This document shows positions 35,133-44,901 of a DNA stretch of 64,000 bases, one piece after another. A program made the position numbers and the translations under genes. The stretch's first letter is position 1. The number at the start of each line of letters is the position of its first letter. Source of the DNA: Kordiimonas sediminis (lineage in GTDB: Bacteria; Pseudomonadota; Alphaproteobacteria; Sphingomonadales; Kordiimonadaceae); assembly GCF_014656395.1 (NCBI RefSeq), contig NZ_BNCI01000001.1, positions 806,001 to 870,000 on the forward strand. Direction: 5' to 3'. The notes beneath the pieces were generated by a model. It saw only the letters and a program-made list of their open reading frames with translations, was not told the DNA's origin and did not search any database.

Positions 35133-36356
35133 TTACCCGTTTGCAAAAATGGTTGCGCCGCCGGTACCGGCGTCAGTGAGGCCCAGACGCTGTGCGGAAA
35201 GGGTGAAACCTTCTGCAATGATAGTATCGGAAAGCGCCAGAAAACTTAGGGGCTCGCTTGCAGCTTCCCATAGGAAATAGGCAAAGGACCCCGGAATGGT
35301 GTTGACTTCATTCAGCCATATCTCGCCAGATTTCCGGTTGGACAGAAAGTCAATCCGAACGGAGCCAGCAAGGGAAAGCGCCTCAAAAATCCTGCTGGCA
35401 CTATCGCGGATGAATGATTCCTGTTCTGCGGATAGACCTTCAGGGTTTAATTCACGGTTGAGCGACGCCATGCCTTCGGATGGACCGGTATCCAGTTTTG
35501 GTGCGCCAGGACTGCCGCCAGCCAGATACTTGTTTTTAAAATCAAGCAATTCTGCGTCCATTAACGGGCGTTCAATGGCGGATGTGTGGATGTTGCCGTC
35601 CTGATCCCTGCGCACCGCGACATTATATTCGCATAAGTTCGGTACAAAGGGTTCAATGATCACGCTGCTATCGACCCGGAAGGCGGTCATCAGTGCTGCG
35701 ATCAGGCCGTCCATATCGTCTGCTTTGCCGACACCAACACTTGACCCCAGATTGCAGGGCTTCACGATCAGGGGGAAGGACCAATCTGGAATACCAGCGG
35801 CCAACTTTGCGGTGATTTCTTCTTCCTGCAGAAAGGATCCTTTTGCGGGGCGGGAGATTTTGATCTCTGGCAATACATCTATGCTGTTATGCCGGGCGCA
35901 GGATTTCAGGAAAGCCTTATCCATTGTTGCAGCGGCCCCAAGGGACCGGCAGCCAGCAAACGGAATACCAGCGAATTCAAGCAGGCCCTGCAGGCTGCCG
36001 TCTTCGCCGTTCGAGCCGTGTATGGCCGGGACCAGCAGATCGAAATACAGGTTTTCCTGCTTGGTACCCATCAGCCCTTTTTTGGAGACAGTGAAAGCCG
36101 GGCGCCCGGTTGCCGGGGCCGCGCTTAAGTCCAGCTTCACTTCAGTCAGGCCCGCTGATTGGCCGGACACAGGATAATTTGACCGTTTCAGCAACGCATC
36201 GCCGGTCCACATCTGGCCCAAGGGGTCGACATATACAGGCAGTCCCTGATATTTGGCAGGATTAAGCGCTTCCAGAAATTGAAGACCGGTCAGAACGCTG
36301 ACATCATGTTCAACGCTACGGCCACCAAAAAGTACGGCAATGGTTTTCTTCTGCAC
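35133..36356 (-). CDS. D-alanine-D-alanine ligase-like ATP-grasp enzyme (407 residues)
   Basis: The N-terminal AVLFGGRSVEHDVSVLTG and the ATP-grasp segments FPLIVKPCNLGSSVGVG and RIDFLSNRKSGEIWLNEVNTIPGSFAYFLWEA place this in the Ddl family. The final N-T-I-P-G-S-FAYFLWEA differs from the NTxPGxT of E. coli Ddl and resembles the firmicute-type branch. At 407 residues it is about 100 longer than DdlB. The start is GTG. It heads the leftward operon with the hydrolase and MurF-like ligase. It may be the cell's Ddl or a D-Ala-D-X ligase. Confidence 0.8.
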   Translation of the reverse strand: MQKKTIAVLFGGRSVEHDVSVLTGLQFLEALNPAKYQGLPVYVDPLGQMWTGDALLKRSNYPVSGQSAGLTEVKLDLSAAPATGRPAFTVSKKGLMGTKQENLYFDLLVPAIHGSNGEDGSLQGLLEFAGIPFAGCRSLGAAATMDKAFLKSCARHNSIDVLPEIKISRPAKGSFLQEEEITAKLAAGIPDWSFPLIVKPCNLGSSVGVGKADDMDGLIAALMTAFRVDSSVIIEPFVPNLCEYNVAVRRDQDGNIHTSAIERPLMDAELLDFKNKYLAGGSPGAPKLDTGPSEGMASLNRELNPEGLSAEQESFIRDSASRIFEALSLAGSVRIDFLSNRKSGEIWLNEVNTIPGSFAYFLWEAASEPLSFLALSDTIIAEGFTLSAQRLGLTDAGTGGATIFANG

Positions 36357-36515
36357 CCTAAAATCCTCTGCAAATTCTGGTCATAGTGTTTGTTTAGCCA
36401 AATTCTGGCATAACAGCAAAGTGAAATAAAAAATTTGACAAAGCGTGACGGTTTCTGGGCATGATAATGGCATTTGGCATATATGGAATCAGATATGTTT
36501 TCAGGGAGATACAGA

Positions 36516-37406
36516 ATGAAACTTAAACTGGCTGTTGCTGCTGCGTTATTGTCAACTTCAGTAAGCGCGCAGGACTGGGACAAAGTAGAAATCCGAACAG
36601 AGCCGGTGCGCAACGGCATCCATGTTCTATACGGCGCTGGTGGTAACATTGGTGTGTCTGTCGGTGAAGACGGCGTCTATATTATTGATGATCAGTATGC
36701 GCCGCTCAGCGAGAAAATTTCTGCTGCGATTGCGACACTATCTGATAAGCCGGTGCGGTTTGTCATCAACACCCATTATCACGGTGACCACACGGGTGGT
36801 AACGAGTATTTTGGCAAGGCAGGGGCCGTTGTCGTTGCGCACGATAATATCCGCCTGCGGCTTGAGCAAGGGTCGTTCCTGAAGGTGTTTAATATGAAAA
36901 CACCGCCGCAAACAGGTGCGGCGCTGCCGATTGTTACTTTCAATGACGAGATGTCTTTGCACCTGAATGGGGACGAGGCACGGATCATCCATGTCAAGAA
37001 TGCTCACACAGACGGCGACAGCGTGGTGTATTTCAAGAAGGCAAATGTCTTCCATATGGGGGATACACTTTTCGCGGACCGACTACCGTTCATTGATGTT
37101 GATGGGGGTGGCTCCATTGACGGTGTGATCGCGGCTGCCAAAAAGGTTATTGGTATGGCGGATGACGATACGGTTATTATTGCCGGACACGGGCCAAACC
37201 TGAACAAGTCACAGCTGCAGGCTTATCATGATATGCTGGTGTCTGTGCGGAATGAAATAAGCGGTCTGAAGGCGTCAGGTTTGTCGCTTGAGGATATTGT
37301 GGCTCAGCGCCCGCTTGACGACCTGGAGGCTGGCTGGCTGTCGGCCGGTGCGGAATGGACGGACCTCTTTATCGGGTTTGTATATTCGTCACTACCTACG
37401 TCTTGA
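36516..37406 (+). CDS. Secreted metallo-beta-lactamase-fold hydrolase
   Basis: The 296-residue protein has a signal peptide of about 18 residues ending VSA-QDW and the metal motif HYHGDH (residues 87-92) in VINTHYHGDHTGG. The later AHTDGDSVVYF and GHGPNLNK hold further ligands. It is related to class B-type enzymes and quorum-quenching lactonases; true beta-lactamase activity is not implied. GGGAG precedes the ATG. It is divergent from the Ddl-like gene across 159 bases. Confidence 0.85.
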   Translation: MKLKLAVAAALLSTSVSAQDWDKVEIRTEPVRNGIHVLYGAGGNIGVSVGEDGVYIIDDQYAPLSEKISAAIATLSDKPVRFVINTHYHGDHTGGNEYFGKAGAVVVAHDNIRLRLEQGSFLKVFNMKTPPQTGAALPIVTFNDEMSLHLNGDEARIIHVKNAHTDGDSVVYFKKANVFHMGDTLFADRLPFIDVDGGGSIDGVIAAAKKVIGMADDDTVIIAGHGPNLNKSQLQAYHDMLVSVRNEISGLKASGLSLEDIVAQRPLDDLEAGWLSAGAEWTDLFIGFVYSSLPTS

Positions 37407-37456
37407 TGGGCACAGACATTCCCTGAATACTGCGCGTGCAGGGGCTGAGACAGAAA

Positions 37457-37485
37457 AATGGGGCCGTTGGCCCCATTGTTTTTTT
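37457..37485. terminator. Terminator between the MBL gene and the winged-helix gene
   Basis: AATGGGGCC (37457-37465) and GGCCCCATT (37469-37477) form a perfect 9-bp stem around GTT, followed by a T-rich tail to 37485. An A-run on the left suits the convergent gene too. Confidence 0.85.
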
Positions 37486-37517
37486 GCTGGGCGGTCGCTG
37501 TCATGCCCGGGTTATTA

Positions 37518-37817
37518 TTATGCAGTGCCAATCAGGGCGGCGAGGCTATCCACGTACGCCTTAAATTTTTCCCTGCCGGTGTCGGACACACGGACTGTCG
37601 TTTGCGGTTTTTTATCGACAAAGCTTTTCTCAACAATCACATAGCCGTTTGCTTCAAGTTTCGATAGATGGGTCGACAGGTTTCCGTCTGATACTTTTGT
37701 TTCCTTTTTCAGCGCGGTAAAGTCTGCGGATCCTGCCGTCATCAGATAGGACATGATTGCCAGCCGTACCCGCGAATGAATGACATCGTCGATCGCGCGG
37801 TAATCAAAGTCTGTCAT
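37518..37817 (-). CDS. Winged-helix transcriptional regulator (HTH_34 type)
   Basis: The 99-residue protein is one winged helix: a DVIHSRVRLAIMSYLMTAGSADFTALKKE helical region, recognition helix VSDGNLSTHLSKLEANGYV and wing SFVDKKPQTTVRVSDTGREKFKAYV. The LSTHLSKLE pattern matches the HTH_34 / PadR-MarR-like small regulators. Its ATG overlaps the stop of the upstream membrane protein gene by 4 bases, so it is coupled to it and probably controls the operon. The palindrome at 38467-38483 is a candidate binding site. Confidence 0.85.
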   Translation of the reverse strand: MTDFDYRAIDDVIHSRVRLAIMSYLMTAGSADFTALKKETKVSDGNLSTHLSKLEANGYVIVEKSFVDKKPQTTVRVSDTGREKFKAYVDSLAALIGTA

Positions 37818-38440
37818 ACGCTTGTCTTTGCCTCCGTTAGCACTTCACTGCGCGATGCGCGGATCAGGACGGCAGGCACGAGGATCAGCACAATACAGGC
37901 ACCCGCCAGCACCAGCAGCATTTCTTTCGTATGGCTGGCGTCGTGGGTGAAATAGGCCATCAGTCCCCACCAGCCAACGGCTGTTGCTTTGAATATAAAA
38001 AGACCGGTGACAACGCCGTTGATCAGGTGCACAGCGCCGTAGAGGCCACAGGCGAGAATGGTGATAGTCACAGGATCAAACGTACCAAAGGCAAGGGTGG
38101 CAAAGAAATAGAAAGACATAGTAATCCCGATCGACATATAGGCCGTGCTGTAGGCTTTAATAACAGGATTGTTTTTGTCTGTGGCAGTGTTGGTTTTGAT
38201 ACCGATATAGATGCTGGCAGCCCAGCCGATAAGGATTGGCGGCAGCCAGATCGTGGGAATAGAGGCACTAAAATAGCCCAGGGCTTCAAAATATTGTGCC
38301 AGAAATGCCGCAGCAAGAAGTGTCCCCCAAACAATCATGTAGGTTGCGTTAAAGCGCGTCTGGCGCTGCCCTGCTTCCATCATTTCCCGAATGAAGGCCA
38401 GATTTTCTACGGCCTGACTTTTTGTACTCTCGCTAGCCAT
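37814..38440 (-). CDS. Five-helix membrane protein of unknown function
   Basis: The 208-residue protein has a soluble N-terminus (about 30 residues) followed by five transmembrane segments. The first are TYMIVWGTLLAAAFLAQYF and IPTIWLPPILIGWAASIYIGI. The rest are around 95-115, 122-145 and 175-198. I do not recognise a family. Gene pairs of this kind with a small winged-helix regulator are found in several bacteria, where the membrane gene often modulates the regulator's response, but no function is known here. Confidence 0.7.
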   Translation of the reverse strand: MASESTKSQAVENLAFIREMMEAGQRQTRFNATYMIVWGTLLAAAFLAQYFEALGYFSASIPTIWLPPILIGWAASIYIGIKTNTATDKNNPVIKAYSTAYMSIGITMSFYFFATLAFGTFDPVTITILACGLYGAVHLINGVVTGLFIFKATAVGWWGLMAYFTHDASHTKEMLLVLAGACIVLILVPAVLIRASRSEVLTEAKTSV

Positions 38441-38466
38441 GGATATTTCCCTTTCTTTTTTAATTA

Positions 38467-38506
38467 ACTTTGAAAAACAAAGTACACTGAATCATCAAAG
38501 TGTCAA
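38467..38506 (-). promoter_or_regulatory. Promoter with an overlapping perfect palindrome, likely operator
   Basis: On the minus strand TTGACA (38501-38506) is followed by 16 bases and TACTTT (38479-38484). The palindrome ACTTTG-AAAAA-CAAAGT (38467-38483) covers the -10 region, 27 bases before the start codon at 38440. A repressor bound there would block initiation, so autoregulation by the winged-helix protein is the simplest reading. Confidence 0.55.
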
Positions 38507-38585
38507 GGGTATTGTTTGTTTCCTGTTCTGGTGGGGGGAAAGATTAAAGAAAGGCGCAAGCCCACTATGATATCAGAAGGACAAT

Positions 38586-38609
38586 AAAAAAAGGCCCCGG
38601 ACGGGGCCT
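38586..38609 (-). terminator. Terminator of the DUF4136 lipoprotein gene
   Basis: On the minus strand AGGCCCC/GGGGCCT (38592-38609) forms a 7-bp stem with loop GTCC, followed by seven T residues (38586-38592). It sits 53 bases past the stop codon at 38662. Confidence 0.85.
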
Positions 38610-38661
38610 CTCGGATGCTAGTGCTGTGCACTGATTAGTGTCTTGATACTGTTACGGGGGA

Positions 38662-39276
38662 TTATTCCTCAGACAGGTCAATACTGACTTTGCGTGTTAC
38701 ACCGTTCGGGCCAGGAAATTCCTTGAACAGAGTTTCCGCCAGAAGAGGCACAACATTTGGCAGCGAGTTTTCCCGTGCGTCTGTTTCAGAACGACCTTCA
38801 TAGACCACTTCCCCGTCCGGCGTTTTGATTTCTACGAACAGCTCAGCATGGTACACAGTTTTGGCAACCAGTTCGTTCTGGAATGGGTCGTAAAACGGGT
38901 CATAGACACCCCAATGCCCCCAATAGTAGCGGGTGCGGTTATAGTAGCCGGCGTAGGATGCAGGGCGATTGTAGATTTTTTCGCGGCCATCAGAAATGCG
39001 CACATCGAAACCGACGATATAGTCAGGCTGATTGTCTCCGGATTCGCTGAAACCATACTGTTTCAGTTGATAGCCGATAGCGGCACCATATTGACGAAAC
39101 TCCAGGCTTTCCTGTTTGCTGCTGTCCATTGGCACAATTGCAGCGGTCCCCCGGATTGGGCTGCCGATGGTGTGAAAGGTGGAAACATCACTGGAAAAAT
39201 ATGAACTACACGCCCCAAGCATAAGCGCAGCAGCAATCACCAGTAATTTCTGCGTTGCAACAAATGGTTTAATCAC
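38662..39276 (-). CDS. DUF4136 family lipoprotein
   Basis: The first 24 residues are a lipoprotein signal with lipobox LMLGAC, so the protein is anchored by its cysteine. The mature part contains ESLEFRQYGAAIGYQLKQYGF and ELFVEIKTPDGEVVYEGRSETDARENSLPNVVPLLAETLFKEFPG, typical of DUF4136. A tyrosine-rich stretch (SYAGYYNRTRYYWGHWG) may be a loop. Function unknown. Confidence 0.85.
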   Translation of the reverse strand: MIKPFVATQKLLVIAAALMLGACSSYFSSDVSTFHTIGSPIRGTAAIVPMDSSKQESLEFRQYGAAIGYQLKQYGFSESGDNQPDYIVGFDVRISDGREKIYNRPASYAGYYNRTRYYWGHWGVYDPFYDPFQNELVAKTVYHAELFVEIKTPDGEVVYEGRSETDARENSLPNVVPLLAETLFKEFPGPNGVTRKVSIDLSEE

Positions 39277-39396
39277 GATCTTTGTCTCCGTCTTGGTACA
39301 TGGGCTTTTGTGCCACTATACAGGCCGTTACCTGAACCTTAGCTTAATATTCGCCCTCAAAGCCAGAAAAACCGGATTTAATTCAGGCAATTGGCC

Positions 39397-40392
39397 TTAT
39401 GACAAGAAGCCGACAGCTTTGCGCACATCTGCCATTACCGGCTCTGCAATAGCACGAGCCCGCTCCGCTCCGTCGCGCAGGATGGAATCGATATAGGCGT
39501 TGTCTTTTTGCAGACGTGCCATTTCCTCGGTGATCGGGGCCAGCTTGTCGACAACAACTTCTGTCAGGCCCTTTTTCACATCCCCAAATCCTTTACCTTC
39601 ATATTCGAGACAAATCTCATCCCGGCTGCGCGCGGACAGGGCAGCATAAATACCGATAAGGTTCTGTGCTTCTGGCCGTCCCTCGAGCTCGTCTGCTTTT
39701 GCTGGCAGCAGCTCCGGGTCGGTTTTTGCCTTGCGGATTTTTTGCGCCAACGTGTCTGCGTCATCATTCAGGTTAATACGGCTGTATTCTGAAGGGTCAG
39801 ACTTTGACATTTTCTTGGTGCCGTCGCGCAGGCTCATAATCCGGGCGCCTTCTCCCATGATGATGGGCTCCACAATGGGGAATAGCTCAGTGTCGTAATC
39901 ATGATTGAACTTCTGTGCGACATCACGGGTCAGCTCCAGATGCTGTTTCTGATCTTCACCCACAGGGACGTGTGTTGCCAGATACAGGAGGATATCCGCT
40001 GCCATCAGGTTTGGGTACACATACAGGCCAGCAGAAGCCTTCTCGCGGTTTTTGCCAGCTTTGTCCTTGAACTGTGTCATACGGTTCAACCAGCCGATGC
40101 GGGCAACGCAGTTAAACACCCACGCCAGTTCAGCGTGACCTGCCACCTGTGACTGATTGAACAGGATAGACTTTTCAGGATCCACACCAGAGGCGATATA
40201 GGCTGCTGCCGCTTCCCGTGTTTGCGCAACAAGCTCTGCCGGGTCTTGCCACACAGTGATAGCATGCATGTCAACGACGCAGTAAATACACTCATAGTCA
40301 TCCTGCAAGCCGACCCAGTTTCTGAAAGCCCCCAGATAGTTTCCAAGATGCATGTTGCCGGATGGCTGCGCGCCAGAAAATACACGGTTCAC
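39397..40392 (-). CDS. trpS: Tryptophanyl-tRNA synthetase
   Basis: The 331-residue class I synthetase has the HIGH-like motif in [18 protein letters not shown] (HLGN at 16-19) and the [15 protein letters not shown] loop near residue 195. The [19 protein letters not shown]-like region binds tryptophan. Length and motifs are normal, and it lies between murJ and the DUF4136 gene on the minus strand. Confidence 0.97.
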   Translation of the reverse strand: MNRVFSGAQPSGNMHLGNYLGAFRNWVGLQDDYECIYCVVDMHAITVWQDPAELVAQTREAAAAYIASGVDPEKSILFNQSQVAGHAELAWVFNCVARIGWLNRMTQFKDKAGKNREKASAGLYVYPNLMAADILLYLATHVPVGEDQKQHLELTRDVAQKFNHDYDTELFPIVEPIIMGEGARIMSLRDGTKKMSKSDPSEYSRINLNDDADTLAQKIRKAKTDPELLPAKADELEGRPEAQNLIGIYAALSARSRDEICLEYEGKGFGDVKKGLTEVVVDKLAPITEEMARLQKDNAYIDSILRDGAERARAIAEPVMADVRKAVGFLS

Positions 40393-40468
40393 TGTGTTGC
40401 TCCATAAAGTTGATGGTTAACCCCGTTTTGGGGCTTGATTTGCCTTATGACAATGGTGGGGCCTGTGG

Positions 40469-42031
40469 TCAAGGTTCTTGGCGCAGAAACGAGCGTATTT
40501 GCGCGGTTGAGACCGCTTTCAGGACGAATATGGACAGGATATACAACATGAAGCCTATAGCCACCAACCCGACCAGTACTGTAATGCGCATCAGCCCGTC
40601 TGTCTGGAAAAATGCACCAAAATAGTGACTGTAGGCTAAGACACCCCCTGCCATCACCGTGCTGGCACCGATACATTTTGCAATAAAGAGGGTGGTGGAC
40701 CGTTCAAGTGTGAACAGGCCGGGCTTTTTTAAACCGCGATAGAGCAGGGCAACATTCAGCCAGGCGGCGATTGCCGTTGCCAGTGCCAAGCCAACATGGC
40801 CAAGCGGCCCGATCAGTAAAAGGTTGAGGCTGGTATTTACCACCAGTGAAATGGTCGCAAACTTTACCGGGGATTTGGTGTCTTTTCTGGCGAAATAGCC
40901 GGGTGTTAGGATTTTTTGCAGCACATAGGCCGGCAGTCCTGTTGCATAGGCCATCAGGGCGGTTGCGGTCAGAAGTGTGTCCTGCTCTGTAAAGGCGCCG
41001 CGTTCAAATAAGGATGCTATCAGATACGGCGCTGCGACCAATAAAGCTGTAGCAGCGGGTAGCGTTAGAAACATACCAAATTCAATGCCGCGGTTTTGCT
41101 GACGGGCGGCTTCTTTGTCATCCCCGCTTGCCAACAGGCGTGAAATAGACGGCAGTAACACGGTACCGATGGCAACCCCGACTATACCAACCGTAAGCTG
41201 GTTAAGGCGGTCTGCATAAAACAGCCAGGAGACAGACCCTTCGGGCAGGTACCGGGCCGCCAGAATAACATCAATCAACAAATTAAGCTGAATAACACCG
41301 GCGCCAATGGCGGCAGGTGCAATGATTTTCAGTAGCTCGCGAACATCTTTTGACAGGCGCGGCCGTGGAAAACGAATTTTTATCCCGGCCTTGTAGGCGG
41401 CACCGTACAGCCACAAGAATTGTGCGAGACCAGAAAGGGACACTGCGGCGGCAAGACCGCGTGCGCGTTCAACCTCGGTCTCCCCAATCAGGAGCAGGGC
41501 GCTGATCATAAATATATTCAGTATTACCGGGACGAATGCAGCGGCAGAATATTTATCAAAGGCATTCAGGATACCGGCCAGAAAGGCCACAAGCGAGATT
41601 AGTGTCAGATACGGAAAGGTCATGCGGCCCAGTTCAACCGTCAGCGCAAATTTACCGGTATCGCCTTCAAATCCGCCTGTCAGTCCCAGCATAATTGGCA
41701 CCATAGCCAGTTCCATCAGGATCAGAAACACTATTAACACCGGCAGGAAAACCGCGAGAACCTGTCCGGCAAACCGTTCTGCGTCTGCCTTGCTTTCCGC
41801 GGTGATGGTTTTCCCGAGCTTGCGAGAGAACAAGGGGACAAACCCCGCGGAAAAGGCGCCCTCGGCAAAAAGTCGTCTGAAAAAGTTAGGCAGCTTGAAC
41901 GCAATAAAAAAAGCATCCGCTGCCATGCCTGCGCCCAGATACCGCGCCATCAAAACATCCCGGACGAACCCGAAAACGCGACTGAGAAGCGTCATACCGC
42001 CCACGGTGGAAATTCGGCGGAGCAAACTCAT
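40469..42031 (-). CDS. murJ: Lipid II flippase MurJ (MviN)
   Basis: The 520-residue protein has about 14 transmembrane helices and begins with the MurJ signature LLRRISTVGGMTLLSRVFGFVRDVLMARYLG. AFFIAFKLPNFFRRLFAEGAFSAGFVPLFSRK follows, with the arginine and acidic residues of the central cavity. MurJ exports lipid II for peptidoglycan assembly. Its ATG overlaps the glnD stop by 4 bases, coupling the two. Confidence 0.96.
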   Translation of the reverse strand: MSLLRRISTVGGMTLLSRVFGFVRDVLMARYLGAGMAADAFFIAFKLPNFFRRLFAEGAFSAGFVPLFSRKLGKTITAESKADAERFAGQVLAVFLPVLIVFLILMELAMVPIMLGLTGGFEGDTGKFALTVELGRMTFPYLTLISLVAFLAGILNAFDKYSAAAFVPVILNIFMISALLLIGETEVERARGLAAAVSLSGLAQFLWLYGAAYKAGIKIRFPRPRLSKDVRELLKIIAPAAIGAGVIQLNLLIDVILAARYLPEGSVSWLFYADRLNQLTVGIVGVAIGTVLLPSISRLLASGDDKEAARQQNRGIEFGMFLTLPAATALLVAAPYLIASLFERGAFTEQDTLLTATALMAYATGLPAYVLQKILTPGYFARKDTKSPVKFATISLVVNTSLNLLLIGPLGHVGLALATAIAAWLNVALLYRGLKKPGLFTLERSTTLFIAKCIGASTVMAGGVLAYSHYFGAFFQTDGLMRITVLVGLVAIGFMLYILSIFVLKAVSTAQIRSFLRQEP

Positions 42032-42170
42032 TGTGCCTGGGTGCCTTTCTTGGATGTTTTATTGGTGTCTTTCGATTTTTTCAGGCCAGTTTTTGACCCC
42101 GATGTTTTTGACCCCGACGTTTTAGGGACGGACGATTTCGAACCAGAAGGTTTTGAACCAGTTTCTTTCC
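42028..42170 (-). repeat. Low-complexity C-terminal tail of GlnD with short tandem repeats
   Basis: The last 45 or so residues of GlnD consist of S, K, G and T with repeats such as TSGSK, KPSGSK and a lysine-rich end. At the DNA level a 15-base unit containing GTTTTTGACCCCGA repeats near 42092-42122 of the + strand. It is an extension not seen in canonical GlnD. Confidence 0.8.
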
Positions 42171-44901
42171 TGTCAAAGATCGGTAGACCGTCCGCAGCAC
42201 GCAGGAGCTTGGTTTCAATGTTGCGCAGTCGAACTTTGTTGGTGATTTTCTGCCCCACCAGATCGCGGACATAAAATACGTCGACAGCGCGTTCACCGTA
42301 TGTTGCAACGTGTGCTGAATAAATGGACAGGCGCAGACGGAACAGGGCATACGCCAAATCATACAGAAGGCCGGGCCTGTCTTTTGCGTTAACCTCTATC
42401 ACCGTAGACCGGTTTGACGCCTTGTTATCCAACAGAACAACGGGTTCAATTTTAAATGCCTCGGTGCGTGTACCGAACATCTTTTTCTTCACCAGCCGCT
42501 CTTTTGGTTTTACGTCACCTAGTAGTGTGTCGACGATGATTTGCTCTAACCCATCCAGTTGACGCCTGCTGCCAAAGGCGCCACCCTCACTGTTTTGGAC
42601 CATGAAATTGTCCATGGCCATGCCGTCTCGGGATGTATGGATTTTCGCTGTAACAATCGATGCACCGGCTACGCCAAGGGCACCAACAACCCGGGCGAAC
42701 AGTCCAGGGTGATCCCCTGTGTAGACGGCCACTTTTGTCATGTCCTGATCAGCTTCTATCCGGGCAGAAACTCCAATAAGTCGCTGGGCCTCGTCGGTTG
42801 CTTTGATCAGCCGGATGTTTTGCGCTGCAGTTTCGGCGTCTTCTGCAATCCAGTAGGCATCATTCAGGCGCTTGAATAAAGTATCTCTTTCTTCCTCCTG
42901 TAGGTTGGTAAGAAGGGCAGACGTTGCTTCCTGTTTGTATTTAACGCGGTGCTGCCTGCCCTGACTTGCATGGCCTGCCAATAGCACTTCCTCCGCGGCA
43001 TAATACAAGTCCCGCAGAAGCTGGGCCTTCCAGTTGTTCCAGATGCCAGGGCCCACGGCGCGGATGTCTACAACCGTCAATACGAGTAAGAGGCGCAGCC
43101 GTTCCGGGCTTTTGACGATGTCACAAAAATCGCGAATGGTCTTGGGGTCTGCCAGATCCCGCTTGAAGGCGGTGTCGGACATCAACAGGTGATACCGAAC
43201 AAGCCACGCTACTGTTTGGGTTTGGGCCGGGGTCATGCCAAGACGGGGGCAAAGCTGTTCGGCGACTTCGGCACCCAGCACAGAGTGGTCCCCGCCGCGT
43301 CCTTTGGCAACATCGTGAAGCAGAACTGCCACATAGAGCACCCGCCGGGACAGTATTTTGTGAATGACGTCGGACGAGGTTGGATGTTCTGCAGTCAGTT
43401 CGCCTTTCTCGATGCGGGACAAAAGACCGATGGCGCGGATGGTATGTTCGTCGACTGTATAGTGGTGGTACATATCATACTGCATCTGGGCGACAACGCG
43501 GCCAAAGTCAGGTATGAAACGGCCAAATACACCTGCTTCATTCATCCGGCGCAGATTAATTTCTGCCTGATTAGGGGATGTTAGAATATCAAGGAAATAT
43601 TCATTGGCATCCGGGTCGCGCCGAACACGGCTGCCGATACGTTTCAGGTTTTCTTTGATCAGACGAAGGGCATCCGGGTGGATGTCCAGTTTTTCCTTGT
43701 CGGCCACGGCAAATATTTTGACCATCAAGGCAGGGTTTTCTTTAAAGTCGTCTGGCGCGACTATATTAAGTCGGCCATTGTCGATGGCAAACTCTTGCAC
43801 TTTTTTGGTTCGTCTGAAACGGTCCAACAGCGTTGGTTTTTGTTGTTTTTCTTCCAAAGAAGCACAGAAAATTCTGGTTAGGTCGCCCACTTGTTTAGCC
43901 ACCAGAAAATAGTGTTTCATGAAGCGTTCGACACCCAGAATGCCGGTTCTGTCCCTGTAGTGGGAAAATTCTGCCAGCTGCCGCTGCATATCAAAGGTCA
44001 ACCGTTCTTCGGCTCTGTTCGCCAGAAAGTGCAGGGCAACCCGGATTGTCCACAAAAAGGACTCAGCCTTTCTGAACTGTTTGCTTTCGGCCTCGGTCAG
44101 GATGCCTTCTTTGGTCATGCGTTGACGGTCCATGCCGCCATACAGGTAGCGGGCGATCCACCACATTGTCTGCAAATCACGCAGGCCGCCTTTGCCTTCT
44201 TTAATATTGGGCTCCACAACATAGCGGCTATCGCCCATCTTGCGGTGTCGGGCATCGCGTTCGGCAAGCTTTTCTTCGACAAACTGTTTGCCGGTTGGCA
44301 TCACAACACGTCTCAGGAATCGTTTAGCGGCAATATCAAACAGTTCCCTGTCACCCCAAAGATAGCGGGATTCAAGCAAGGAGGTGCGAATGGACAGGTC
44401 GTCCCTGGCAAGTTTGATGCATTCTTCTGGCGTACGGGTAGCGTGCCCTACTTTTAAACCCATGTCCCACAGAACATACAGCATATATTCAATGACATTT
44501 TCCGCCCACGGCGTTGATTTGTAGGGAATAAGAAACAGTAGATCGACATCAGAATAGGGTGCCATTTCCCCGCGACCATAGCCGCCGGTGGCTACCATAC
44601 AAAGTCGTTCGCTGGATGTCGGGTTAGCGATTGGGTAAATATGCTCGACAACAAATTCGAACAGCGTTCCTAAAATCTGATCGGTCAGAAAGGACAGGGA
44701 TTTTGCAGACTGACGGCCTTTTTCAGCATCCTCGAAGAAGCGGCGCTTCACTTCATTCCAGCCCTTTTTATAGGCGGTATTCAGGTGGGTAAACAGCCCC
44801 TGTCGCCACTGGTCTTTTGGTTCGTTCTCAACCAGTGCCTCCAGCTCGGAAACCAGTGCTTTCCGGTTAATGATCTTACGTCTGTTGCGTATCTCACTCA
44901 T
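42028..44901 (-). CDS. glnD: Bifunctional PII uridylyltransferase/uridylyl-removing enzyme GlnD
   Basis: GlnD senses glutamine and (de)uridylylates PII to control nitrogen metabolism. The 957-residue protein has the nucleotidyltransferase motif [20 protein letters not shown] near residues 110-130, and the HD domain around HTIRAIGLL and [15 protein letters not shown] near 515. Two ACT domains are near 735 and 850 ([27 protein letters not shown] and [17 protein letters not shown]). A low-complexity Ser/Lys tail follows. It overlaps mutS by 8 bases and murJ by 4, so mutS-glnD-murJ are coupled. Confidence 0.96.
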   Translation of the reverse strand: MSEIRNRRKIINRKALVSELEALVENEPKDQWRQGLFTHLNTAYKKGWNEVKRRFFEDAEKGRQSAKSLSFLTDQILGTLFEFVVEHIYPIANPTSSERLCMVATGGYGRGEMAPYSDVDLLFLIPYKSTPWAENVIEYMLYVLWDMGLKVGHATRTPEECIKLARDDLSIRTSLLESRYLWGDRELFDIAAKRFLRRVVMPTGKQFVEEKLAERDARHRKMGDSRYVVEPNIKEGKGGLRDLQTMWWIARYLYGGMDRQRMTKEGILTEAESKQFRKAESFLWTIRVALHFLANRAEERLTFDMQRQLAEFSHYRDRTGILGVERFMKHYFLVAKQVGDLTRIFCASLEEKQQKPTLLDRFRRTKKVQEFAIDNGRLNIVAPDDFKENPALMVKIFAVADKEKLDIHPDALRLIKENLKRIGSRVRRDPDANEYFLDILTSPNQAEINLRRMNEAGVFGRFIPDFGRVVAQMQYDMYHHYTVDEHTIRAIGLLSRIEKGELTAEHPTSSDVIHKILSRRVLYVAVLLHDVAKGRGGDHSVLGAEVAEQLCPRLGMTPAQTQTVAWLVRYHLLMSDTAFKRDLADPKTIRDFCDIVKSPERLRLLLVLTVVDIRAVGPGIWNNWKAQLLRDLYYAAEEVLLAGHASQGRQHRVKYKQEATSALLTNLQEEERDTLFKRLNDAYWIAEDAETAAQNIRLIKATDEAQRLIGVSARIEADQDMTKVAVYTGDHPGLFARVVGALGVAGASIVTAKIHTSRDGMAMDNFMVQNSEGGAFGSRRQLDGLEQIIVDTLLGDVKPKERLVKKKMFGTRTEAFKIEPVVLLDNKASNRSTVIEVNAKDRPGLLYDLAYALFRLRLSIYSAHVATYGERAVDVFYVRDLVGQKITNKVRLRNIETKLLRAADGLPIFDRKETGSKPSGSKSSVPKTSGSKTSGSKTGLKKSKDTNKTSKKGTQAQ

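Noticed and set aside
36516-37406. Acquired metallo-beta-lactamase
   Set aside because: It has only the general fold and HxHxDH motif, with no sign of mobility. Housekeeping or lactonase-like functions are just as likely.
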